Assembly: GCA_002701545.1 (NCBI GenBank)
Contig: NZVR01000138.1
Location: forward strand, 7,650 to 41,286
Direction of reading: 5' to 3'
Length of the DNA: 33,637 bases
From: Blastopirellula sp.
GTDB lineage: Bacteria > Planctomycetota > Planctomycetia > Pirellulales > Pirellulaceae
In this document: positions 10,901 to 18,528 of the stretch, piece by piece
Numbering within the stretch: position 1 is the stretch's first letter
Layout: every line of letters begins with the position of its first letter
Translations under genes and position numbers: made by a program
The notes under the pieces: generated by a model
The model's input: the letters and a program-made list of their open reading frames with translations, nothing else
The model's database searches: none
What the model was told of the DNA's origin: nothing

Positions 10901-11836
10901 GTCACCGGCAAAGATGTCGAATGGACCGTTCCGTTGAAACCGTACGACATGATTGCTGTCCGTTGCAGTGATACCTTGAAAATCCAAGACGTGTCGGTGA
11001 CCACTGAACAGCGTGTTTTCGAAGAGCTTTCCAGAAAAATCGAAATCCTGCGAGCGCGGGTATTGGCAAGCAAGGCCACAAGTGACGCCATCCAAATCAC
11101 CAACGCGCAATTCGAACAAACGCAGGACGGCACACCGACAGATTGGCTACACGCACCGCTCGGCCCGGATGGCAGCCTGACAGTGCAGGTAGAAGCGGAC
11201 ACTGCCCCACAAGGCAAAGTACTCAAATTGAAAAGCCGAGGGGCCGTGGGTTGGGTCAGAAGCGAACCGCTGCCGAGTCCCAAATTGGGCCGACTCAAAT
11301 TGTCAGTACGACTGCGCACTCCCGAAGCCAACCGGCAGCCACCCATTCGCTTGGCAATCCAGGGTACAGTCCAGGGAGTTGAGTATTATCGTTACGCCCA
11401 GGTAGGTGCTGGTCCCGCCGGGACGCCGCAACTCACCACGGAATGGAAAGAGTTTGAGATCCTGTTTGATAACTTGCCACTACACGATTTGAAGGATCTC
11501 AGGGTAGGCATTGACTTAATGGGGCCGGGTGAAGTCTGGGTCGATGACGTTCGAGCGCACGACACGTGGTTCCGAAAAGTAGAGCGTGACGAGTTACTCA
11601 AAAGTGTGGCGTTGGCCAGATTTCATTTGCGGGCCAGACATGTTTCTGACTGCCTGGCAGTCCTGGATGGGTACTGGTCACGTTTCCTCGAGGAGACCAC
11701 CACGATTGACGAATCCCGCGTCAAGTCACCCCCACCCGAGGCAACCGTGGAACAGGAGGCGGAACCACCTCCCGCCAAGCCGGAAAGTGAAAAACCTTCC
11801 GGCCTGCGTGCTTGGCTGCCAAAATTCCTGCGTTAG
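7937..11836 (+). CDS. Very large exported hypothetical protein, possible glycoside-hydrolase-like TIM-barrel core (GHL10-type) with C-terminal carbohydrate-binding-like region
   Basis: 1299 aa from ATG at 7937 with signal-like LARQWSVAVALAVCAATAAAHLPHCAAQ; central RRFIEYLKYAGYNGAFVPVMVEGGTLYPS ... LMMRLFDREGLRLIPVMQFATPLPELEALRR pattern resembles glycosidase-like barrels. Function is inference. Confidence 0.7.
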   Translation: MIVQDARWIDWYWLARQWSVAVALAVCAATAAAHLPHCAAQEPVTLQLRVRWGNGVPRAWRATAKLTSGSLSEPRLLGSAPDAPGSMWVDRGRLEIDQPTPRALDGVDITAQTHLHATLTIDITPQDEPTATRTLQVPITKLLANPSELEDYRLDEQGNTLSVRRAPGDRLRVHIERDSLVYWTGEALSFRLQPTLTGLPKADDYQLRAQLRLVESGTLIWETGQPLTLDVTGSAAMTDEIAVALEREGVYELTVGIHKKRSPLTTPLRNFQPFLSKPLKPALERKVQLVVVDAKRPEITPANWKLESEIDPRSTRWWESVIRLPQWRVFANLRKGQLGNAQPVTGQPVDEPYSQLSSGGWQAYPLTVRVPGKPHVLEIDYPANRKQLLSISIIEPTQESNGAYTTIDSGIHVTGDTGDESAVATHRLTFWPRSKSPLVLITNRHEKEAAVFGALRVYSNTSLPAHTETSGEAPQRLVAAYYDQPEFIRNFGVTATTAAQANRPITDWQTFYQGTRRFIEYLKYAGYNGAFVPVMVEGGTLYPSELLQPTTQVDSGLLADTGQDLQRKDVLELMMRLFDREGLRLIPVMQFATPLPELEALRRSNRANTNGIELIGSHGHSWMEGQRPATQLAPRYNPLNRKVQTAVRNVTNEVLQNYAQHDAFAGVAWQLTPQTFTHFPNGNWGYDTATVNAFLAETESTPPRRNGNVFQDRAFYLNNAGQARWLEWRAKKLTAFFDQVGSDIANQKSSARLFLTSANLLQGGLVEPQVRPQLPPQTNDREILLQIGLDIPRLQQLRSTSLLEPNLISHGQPASTQAGQDVLQREFASHAPKNVSGGTIYYQATPFSLPDYDQLSPLVSGKLATSLTPHIAESQHHQRKAWTAALQRGDRQILMTGGHMLTLGQEDSQRSFIKTFRQLPTVAFQDIVREENTSTIQPLIIRHAQAGEFHYLYLLNNSGWSVTANILLDTSPLAQLVALDERALQPLRVTGKDVEWTVPLKPYDMIAVRCSDTLKIQDVSVTTEQRVFEELSRKIEILRARVLASKATSDAIQITNAQFEQTQDGTPTDWLHAPLGPDGSLTVQVEADTAPQGKVLKLKSRGAVGWVRSEPLPSPKLGRLKLSVRLRTPEANRQPPIRLAIQGTVQGVEYYRYAQVGAGPAGTPQLTTEWKEFEILFDNLPLHDLKDLRVGIDLMGPGEVWVDDVRAHDTWFRKVERDELLKSVALARFHLRARHVSDCLAVLDGYWSRFLEETTTIDESRVKSPPPEATVEQEAEPPPAKPESEKPSGLRAWLPKFLR

Positions 11837-11849
11837 TCGGGCCACCGCA

Positions 11850-12026
11850 ATGACGTCACACGGTACGCCATGCACTCGCTTTGAGGCCCTTGCATGGTTG
11901 CACGCCATGGACGTCGATCCACCGCCTAGCACCCCACAACCAGCTGATCTTGCAAGACTCTTCACGACGCCCTCTGGTCGCCTACACTTGGCTGAGACGT
12001 CCCTTTGGCATACACTCAAAAACTGA
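11850..12026 (+). CDS. Possible small ORF (58 aa), unsupported by homology
   Basis: ATG 13 nt after the preceding stop, in frame with the tail of listed ORF 11586..12026: MTSHGTPCTRFEALAWLHAMDVDPPPSTPQPADLARLFTTPSGRLHLAETSLWHTLKN. Confidence 0.25.
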   Translation: MTSHGTPCTRFEALAWLHAMDVDPPPSTPQPADLARLFTTPSGRLHLAETSLWHTLKN

Positions 12027-12135
12027 ACATTGATCGTTCTCCTCGTCGCAAACGCTGGGGCATCCGCAAGCAGGGAGCATCCATAAGTGATGCGGTCGAT
12101 TGTGAAACGAATCCCTCCTACCCCAACACTCCTCC

Positions 12136-13434
12136 ATGCAAGCTGTCGGAATCGTCATTCCGTTGACATTGATTCTTTTCACCTGCCTGATCATTTGGCG
12201 GGCTTGCGATGGTTTTGAAATTGCCTCCAAGTACATTGGTCGCAATTTATCCGATGGTGTCCGTGGCGGCACGATCAACGCAATCTCAAGTTCTTTACCC
12301 GAGTTATTCACAACGCTCATTGCGCTCTTCGTCCTGCAGGAAGAAGATGGTTTTGCGATTGGGATTGGCACGACCGCCGGCAGCGCCTTGTTCAATGGCA
12401 TGATCATCCCTGCCGCGTGCATACTGACCGTGGTGGGTACGGTCATTGCCAGTCAACGTATTGTCAGCGTCAATGTCTCGACAAAGGTTGTCTTGCGCGA
12501 CGGACTGTCCCTGATACTGTGCAACTTGATTCTGGTACTGCTGATCAACGGCACAAAACTGCACTGGTGGCATGGGTGTATCTTGATGTTTCTTTACATA
12601 GCCTATTTCACCATCATGCTCGCCACCATGTCACGGACGTCCGGTACTTCCACGCCCGCATCCTCTGCGGATCCGGAAGATGACGAAGCGGCTCCACGAG
12701 GTCTGATTTCGATCACCCTTTACTGGGTTTCTCTCGGTCCCCTTCTTGATCTGGAAAGCATGTTCATTCAAGAGAAGCATCGCCAGCAGATCACGAAGGA
12801 AACATGGAATGGCTGGCCGTTACTGCTGACATCGGCCAGTATCATCGCAGCTGCGTGCTGGCTATTGGTCGAAGCCTGTCGTTGGTTAGGCTCCGGCGAA
12901 GGTAATATCAGTTGCCCCAACTATGAATTGTTCGGGCAAACATTCCGAGGTCTTGGGATGCCAACGATGTTTGTGGCGGTCATCTTTGCATCGATGGCGA
13001 CCAGTGTCCCGGACACCGTAATGTCCATTCGAGATGCGCGCAGTGGAGATTACGACGACGCTGTTGCCAATGCGTTAGGCAGCAACATTTTTGATATCTG
13101 CTTTGCCCTTGGATTTCCACTTTTCCTCTACACCATCTGCTACGGTCCAATCACCATGGACGAGACCGTAGCGCAGCAAAGCGCCGAACTCCGATTAATC
13201 CTGTTACTGCTAACCATTCTCGGATTCCTGGTCTATTACCTGGGCAAACGTATCACGACCCCTTCCGGCGTTCGCTGCGTCACCATGGGGCGAACCAAGG
13301 CCATCACACTGCTCGTCATTTATGTTGCCTTTGCGACATATATTGTCTGTTTAGGAGCGCAGATGACCTGGGCAACCACGATTTCCGATGGGTTGAAACA
13401 GCTCTTGACACTCATTTCACCGACTGGCGCATGA
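12136..13434 (+). CDS. Sodium/calcium exchanger (CaCA) family integral membrane protein
   Basis: Two inverted-topology alpha-repeat-like regions: GGTINAISSSLPELFTTL...GIGTTAGSALFNGM and MATSVPDTVMSIRDARSGDYDDAVANALGSNIFDI; multiple TM helices. Confidence 0.9.
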   Translation: MQAVGIVIPLTLILFTCLIIWRACDGFEIASKYIGRNLSDGVRGGTINAISSSLPELFTTLIALFVLQEEDGFAIGIGTTAGSALFNGMIIPAACILTVVGTVIASQRIVSVNVSTKVVLRDGLSLILCNLILVLLINGTKLHWWHGCILMFLYIAYFTIMLATMSRTSGTSTPASSADPEDDEAAPRGLISITLYWVSLGPLLDLESMFIQEKHRQQITKETWNGWPLLLTSASIIAAACWLLVEACRWLGSGEGNISCPNYELFGQTFRGLGMPTMFVAVIFASMATSVPDTVMSIRDARSGDYDDAVANALGSNIFDICFALGFPLFLYTICYGPITMDETVAQQSAELRLILLLLTILGFLVYYLGKRITTPSGVRCVTMGRTKAITLLVIYVAFATYIVCLGAQMTWATTISDGLKQLLTLISPTGA

Positions 13435-13435
13435 G

Positions 13436-14848
13436 ATGACCGAGCAACTCGCCGGCCCTTGGGTGATGGAGCTAAGTCCGGCGCCCGAAGCGGTCCACGT
13501 GTTTCACTGCCTCAGCCGTCTGCCGCACTGTTTGTACTTGGACAGCGCGCTCCGCCATCAGGCGCTTGGTAGGTATTCATTCGTTGCCGCCAATCCGATT
13601 GCTTTTCGATCGTTTCCAGCGGACGGTTCGGACGCACTATGTTTCGTTTCCGATCAGTTGCAGAAGTTCCCCGCTCGAACGCTCCCAGATCTACCTCCTT
13701 TCCAAGGGGGAGTTGCCGGACTTTTCAGCTACGATCTGGCTCGCAGTCTGGAGACCGTACCGCATCATCAATTTGATGAATTTCAGACTCCCGCCGTCGC
13801 CATCGGCATCTACGACAGCGTCTGTGCATTTGACCATCTCCAAGGCAGAGCATGGATCATCTCGCATGGATTGCGTGAAAACGGTTCCAGCGATCGCCAG
13901 GTAGCCCAGGACAACATCCAACGCATCCGCGATCGAATTGCGTCTCCCCCCGACGAGACAGCCGTTGATCCTGGCAACCGGGATCTGGTGGAGGCTTCGC
14001 TGTTGGCGCCACAATCCACGACACCTTCCATCCCCGGTTTAACGAGTGACTTTTCGAAAACGTCTTTTCTTGACGCCATTCAACGGTGCATCGACTACAT
14101 CCACGCAGGTGACGTCTTCCAAGTCAATTTATCTCAGCGGTTGCTGCACCCCGCTGCTTCGGATTCCAAATCACTGTATCTCCGCTTGCGGCAACAGAAT
14201 CCTGCCACCTTTGCCGGCTATTTCGACCTCGGATCAAGCCAGATTGTCAGTGCCTCGCCGGAACGCTTTCTCAAGCTTCAAGACCGACTTGTCGAAGCGC
14301 GTCCCATCAAAGGCACGCGGCGCCGCAATGCACATCCCGTAGCCGACCTGTTCGTCGGAGACGACCTGCTGGCCAGCCAAAAAGACCGCGCGGAAAACGT
14401 CATGATCGTGGATCTGTTGCGCAACGATTTATCGCGTGTCTGCATTCCTGACAGCGTGCGAGTCACGCAGCTGTGCAGCCTGGAAAGCTATGCCTATGTA
14501 CAGCATCTCGTATCCTCTATCGAAGGCCAACTGCGTCGCGAATGCTCGCCGGTTGACTTGATTCGCGCCGCTTTTCCTGGTGGTTCGATCACAGGGGCTC
14601 CCAAAGTACGGGCGATGGAGATCATCTCAGAGCTCGAGCCAACAGCCCGCGGCGCATACTGCGGTTCGCTGGGGTACATCGGATTCGATGGCACGATGGA
14701 TTTAAGCATTCTGATTCGCACCATTACGGCTGCAGGTGGTTGGTGGCAGATACCCGTCGGCGGTGGCATTATTTCTCAATCCACTGCGGCAAGTGAATAC
14801 GAAGAAACGTGGCACAAAGCCCAAGGGATGCTCCAAGCCTTGAACTAG
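13436..14848 (+). CDS. pabB: Aminodeoxychorismate synthase component I (PabB-type chorismate-binding enzyme)
   Basis: Chorismate-binding core; EARPIKGTRRR carries the PIKGT lysine typical of PabB (TrpE has PIAGT); DLLRNDLSRV, FPGGSITGAPKVRAMEII, RGAYCGSLGYIGFDGTMDLSILIRT. Starts 1 nt after the exchanger stop codon. Confidence 0.92.
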   Translation: MTEQLAGPWVMELSPAPEAVHVFHCLSRLPHCLYLDSALRHQALGRYSFVAANPIAFRSFPADGSDALCFVSDQLQKFPARTLPDLPPFQGGVAGLFSYDLARSLETVPHHQFDEFQTPAVAIGIYDSVCAFDHLQGRAWIISHGLRENGSSDRQVAQDNIQRIRDRIASPPDETAVDPGNRDLVEASLLAPQSTTPSIPGLTSDFSKTSFLDAIQRCIDYIHAGDVFQVNLSQRLLHPAASDSKSLYLRLRQQNPATFAGYFDLGSSQIVSASPERFLKLQDRLVEARPIKGTRRRNAHPVADLFVGDDLLASQKDRAENVMIVDLLRNDLSRVCIPDSVRVTQLCSLESYAYVQHLVSSIEGQLRRECSPVDLIRAAFPGGSITGAPKVRAMEIISELEPTARGAYCGSLGYIGFDGTMDLSILIRTITAAGGWWQIPVGGGIISQSTAASEYEETWHKAQGMLQALN

Positions 14849-14861
14849 CCACTCAGCATCG

Positions 14862-15731
14862 CTACAAGCTGGATTCGATAAATCTCAGGACACGTTTCGC
14901 AATGTCCGTTTCCAAAGTGCGCGCAGTCGCCTTCCACCCCGGCACCGCGTTCACCTCAATCACATACTGTTTGCCGTCGCGTCCCGACAGCACATCGACC
15001 CCTGCCAGCGGCGCATTGACCGCGGCGGTCGCGCGCTGCGCCGTGTCTCGCAAATCGTCAGTCAGCGTGTGTGGCTCCGTCGTCGCTCCGCGTGACACAT
15101 TGGTGCGCCAATCCTCCAGATTCTGTCGCCGGATGGCAAATGACTCGTCGCCGATGGTCAAAATGCGAATATCGAATCCAGCATGTTCTATGAACTCCTG
15201 CAAGTAAATCACCGCTTGCAACTGCTGCAGGGTTTTGAAGGTCCGCCAAGCCACACCTTCGTCGGTTACCCGCACTAAACCGCGACCTTCACTACCGAAC
15301 AGTGGCTTCACCACCACATCGGATCCAAGCTCTACGAACGCCTCCATGGCCTGTTCCCACGTTTGACACACACATGTTCTGGGAACGTTCAAACCTGCAC
15401 CGCGCAGTTTGGCCAAGGTCAGATACTTATCAATCGCAATCTCCAACGAGCGAGGCGGATTCAGCACCACAGTCCCCTCGGCCGCCAGCCGCCCCAGAGC
15501 ATTCATCCGAAACACCACCTGCTCCAGAGAACCGGGAGGCATGGTGCGAACCAGAACCGCGTCACACGAACGAAAGTCGAATTCATGGGATTCCAGACGC
15601 GATTCGCCACCCGAAATCGTTGCACACAATTGTGTGAATGAAACCGCCGTCAGCTGGTGCTGCGACTCGGCAGCCCGACAAAGGTCGCGAAAATACCAGC
15701 TGTCAGTGGATGCAAGAACGGCGAGATGCAT
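14862..15731 (-). CDS. RimK-family ATP-grasp ligase (alpha-L-glutamate ligase-like; possible MptN/Orf5-like role in H4MPT metabolism)
   Basis: ATP-grasp motifs DVVVKPLFGSEGRGLVRV, LQEFIEHAGFDIRILTIGD, GVDVLSGRDGKQYVIEVNAVPGWK; 20 nt downstream of mch on the same strand. Confidence 0.9.
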   Translation of the reverse strand: MHLAVLASTDSWYFRDLCRAAESQHQLTAVSFTQLCATISGGESRLESHEFDFRSCDAVLVRTMPPGSLEQVVFRMNALGRLAAEGTVVLNPPRSLEIAIDKYLTLAKLRGAGLNVPRTCVCQTWEQAMEAFVELGSDVVVKPLFGSEGRGLVRVTDEGVAWRTFKTLQQLQAVIYLQEFIEHAGFDIRILTIGDESFAIRRQNLEDWRTNVSRGATTEPHTLTDDLRDTAQRATAAVNAPLAGVDVLSGRDGKQYVIEVNAVPGWKATARTLETDIAKRVLRFIESSL

Positions 15732-15751
15732 GGAAGAAAACCACTCGCTTG

Positions 15752-16699
15752 TCAGTTGCTAAACGAGCGTTCGATCACGTCTCCACGAAGTTCACCAAAA
15801 CGCCATGTCTTGCCGGTATCGAGATTATTCAATGTCACCACGGCAGGGCTGAATAACAGCGGGTCGATCTGATAGAAGTCGTGATTATATCTTTCAAAAA
15901 TACCTGCAAATGGCTCTCCGTAGTCCTTCGACGACAGACTCGGTATCTGCGGCCCTAACGCCTCGAGACTGGCATCATCCCCCGTCACCCAGAGAGTCAC
16001 TTCACCGCCATACAGTACCGCGTCGTTGGTCCGTCCGATCCCAGCTAGGTCATTGGCCGCAACCGGGGGCAGCGGTGCCGAACCATACCCACTCACAACT
16101 CGGTGAAGATCAAACTTGAGCTCATGCATTTTATGCAACGCCGTCTCAACCGATCGCGCAACCACTTGAACCGTACCTGCCAGACTGGCCGTCGGCGCCA
16201 TCAACAGCGTCAAGTCGCCTGGCTCCACTCCACAGGCTGCGGCAATTTTCTCACAGACATCACTGCCAGGCAATTTCGCCGTCTCAATCACACCAATGGC
16301 CTCTTCGGTTTTCTCTCGAAACCCGATATCGTCAAAAATTGCCTCGGTACCCGCAGCGGCCCGCATGGGCCCGGAACCCATCCCAAAGAAATCCTCGCCG
16401 CTAATCTGCCAGCCAGCGTATTGAGATGCCATGCAGGCAGCTATCGGCTGATCGGTCGACACGGTGACCGCGACGCCTGACCAAAGATCTGCGCGGCATG
16501 GCACGAGCTCAATCGTGCCTAACGTGGCCAGGCAAATCTCTGCCAGCATGCGGCCTGCTTCCAGTCCTCCACGCGTTTGAATTCCACAATCAATGAGCCG
16601 CGTACCACAATCTGCCTGCGAACTCTCGACGCGCATATCGCCGCTGTCATCGGGGAGTATCTCGTCGCAGTACTCCAATGTTCGGTCGTTTAAATCCAC
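15752..16699 (-). CDS. mch: Methenyltetrahydromethanopterin cyclohydrolase
   Basis: Family-wide pattern: VESSQADCGTRLIDCGIQTRGGLEAGRMLAEICLATLG, SGDFFGMGSGPMRAAAGTE-like ISGEDFFGMGSGPMRAAAG, VSGYGSAPLPPVAANDLAGIGRTNDAVLYGGEVTLWV. Confidence 0.95.
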   Translation of the reverse strand: MDLNDRTLEYCDEILPDDSGDMRVESSQADCGTRLIDCGIQTRGGLEAGRMLAEICLATLGTIELVPCRADLWSGVAVTVSTDQPIAACMASQYAGWQISGEDFFGMGSGPMRAAAGTEAIFDDIGFREKTEEAIGVIETAKLPGSDVCEKIAAACGVEPGDLTLLMAPTASLAGTVQVVARSVETALHKMHELKFDLHRVVSGYGSAPLPPVAANDLAGIGRTNDAVLYGGEVTLWVTGDDASLEALGPQIPSLSSKDYGEPFAGIFERYNHDFYQIDPLLFSPAVVTLNNLDTGKTWRFGELRGDVIERSFSN

Positions 16700-16835
16700 G
16701 CTGATTCCTCTCGGCTAATAAAGCTCCGTTATTGCACGTAACCACGATCATGTAAATCCGCCGCATCCTGGATGTTGTCGCGGCATCGACTACAATCCAC
16801 GCAGAGAACGCCCTGCAGGGACAAAGGAACAAGCT

Positions 16836-17528
16836 GTGGCAAGTCTGACTATCGAAAACTACGTCAAGTCGATCTACGTGATCTGCAACGAGAATCGCGG
16901 ACTAGCTGCTACGGGCAAAGTCGCTGAGTACTTAGGTGTGTCACCGAGCACGGTAACCAGCATGCTGAAGACTCTGAAAGACAGTGGGCTGGCTGAATAT
17001 CGACCGTATGAAGGCGTTGAACTGACCGAGGCAGGAAGAACCCTTGCATTACGAGTGCTACGACGCCACCGGCTGATTGAACTTTTTCTCGTCAGAACTC
17101 TCAACCTCTCGTGGGATGAAGTTCATGATGAAGCGGAGAACATGGAACATGCGGTAAGCGATTATCTGATCGACCGCATTGATGAGTTCCTGGGGCATCC
17201 AGCCTCCGATCCTCATGGTGACCCGATCCCGGCAGCAGACGGTACGATCTGCACAACCGACCTGCGGAACCTTGCCGATTGGCCGCTCGATACGCCCTTT
17301 CAGCTGGTTCGCGTCTTGGATCAGGCCCCTCAGTTCCTGCGTTATTTGAGTGACTCCGGCTTGGCACTCGGCGCTACAGGAACGATTGCCGCGACAGTGC
17401 ATGAGGCAGGAGTGCTGGACATTACGCTCGATGTATCGTCCAGCGAGCAGGTAACGAAAACGACACTCGCCTGCGAAGCCGCAACCAAACTGCTTGTCCA
17501 ACAACCAGAATCTTCTGACGGGAAATGA
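16836..17528 (+). CDS. DtxR/MntR-family metal-dependent transcriptional regulator
   Basis: IENYVKSIYVICNENRGLAATGKVAEYLGVSPSTVTSMLKTLKDSGLAEYRPYEGVELTEAG winged HTH and RRHRLIELFLVRTLNLSWDEVHDEAENMEHAVSDYLIDRID dimerisation/metal region. GTG start. Confidence 0.94.
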   Translation: MASLTIENYVKSIYVICNENRGLAATGKVAEYLGVSPSTVTSMLKTLKDSGLAEYRPYEGVELTEAGRTLALRVLRRHRLIELFLVRTLNLSWDEVHDEAENMEHAVSDYLIDRIDEFLGHPASDPHGDPIPAADGTICTTDLRNLADWPLDTPFQLVRVLDQAPQFLRYLSDSGLALGATGTIAATVHEAGVLDITLDVSSSEQVTKTTLACEAATKLLVQQPESSDGK

Positions 17529-17538
17529 AAATTTCATC

Positions 17539-18528
17539 ATGCTCCAGCGTTACCTCATCATCTGGCTTTCGGCAACCTCGCTCGCCGCTTTCTATTGGCC
17601 CAGCTGGTTTCCCAATGTCCCCGACCCTTTTACAGCCACGACACAACACGCGCTTTGGGCACTCATCGTCATCACCATGTTTTGCATTGGGCTGATGTTA
17701 CCCGCTCACGAGGTACGTCAAGTCTTCTCGCGCTGGCCCACGGTCTTTGGCGGTACGGCAATTCAATATCTATCCATGCCGTTACTCGCGTTCGCCATTG
17801 GCAACTTACTTGGCTTGCAAGGTGGCTATCTCACGGGTGTGGTCCTGGTCGGTTGTGTTCCCGGTGCCATGGCGTCCAATGTGCTCACGTTGAATGCGCG
17901 AGGCAACGCCAGCTACTCCGTAAGCCTGACCACTGCAGCGACGCTGGTCTCACCGCTCGCCGTTCCCCTCGCGCTTGGACTCACTCTCCAAAGTTGGGGT
18001 TGGAGTCAGGTCGGGAAACTGATTGATTCAGGGATCTTTCTGAGTTGGGCGGTTGTGTTGCCTGTCGTCATCGGACACTTGTTTGCACGTTTACTGCCCC
18101 AAGCTACTGTGTGGTTCAAACGTCTTGCGCCACAGCTGGCGAATCTGGCCATTTTGTGGATCATCGCCGCCATTGTTGGGCAAACCCGCACGCAAATCGC
18201 AGACCTGAGCTGGATCATCCTGGCAGCGCTTCTGACCATTAACCTCGGCGGTTACTTTGCCGGTTTTTTTGGCGCAACTGCCATGCGACTCGACATCCCC
18301 ATGCGGCGTGCATTGACCTTGGAAGTCGGTATGCAGAATGCCGGTCTGGGCACGACGTTGGCCAAAGCGCTGTTCCCGGATCAAGCTGAAATCTGGGTTG
18401 CCCCGGCGCTGTACACTTTCGGATGCATGCTAACCGGTACGCTCTTGGCTTGGTTTTGGTCAAGGCGAGCGGAAGCTGCAAAGAACCCTGCGCCGGCAAA
18501 ACCAGCTACTGGTCCATCAGAACTCTAG
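17539..18528 (+). CDS. Bile acid:sodium symporter (BASS) family transporter
   Basis: About 9-10 TM helices; GYLTGVVLVGCVPGAMASNVLTLNARGNASYSVSLTTAATLVSPLAVPL and ALTLEVGMQNAGLGTTLAKALF are BASS hallmarks. Start at ATG 17539. Confidence 0.92.
   Translation: MLQRYLIIWLSATSLAAFYWPSWFPNVPDPFTATTQHALWALIVITMFCIGLMLPAHEVRQVFSRWPTVFGGTAIQYLSMPLLAFAIGNLLGLQGGYLTGVVLVGCVPGAMASNVLTLNARGNASYSVSLTTAATLVSPLAVPLALGLTLQSWGWSQVGKLIDSGIFLSWAVVLPVVIGHLFARLLPQATVWFKRLAPQLANLAILWIIAAIVGQTRTQIADLSWIILAALLTINLGGYFAGFFGATAMRLDIPMRRALTLEVGMQNAGLGTTLAKALFPDQAEIWVAPALYTFGCMLTGTLLAWFWSRRAEAAKNPAPAKPATGPSEL

Noticed and set aside
13436-14848. Calling this gene trpE (anthranilate synthase)
   Set aside because: The PIKGT lysine and no adjacent trp genes favour PabB; TrpE would be expected to have PIAGT.
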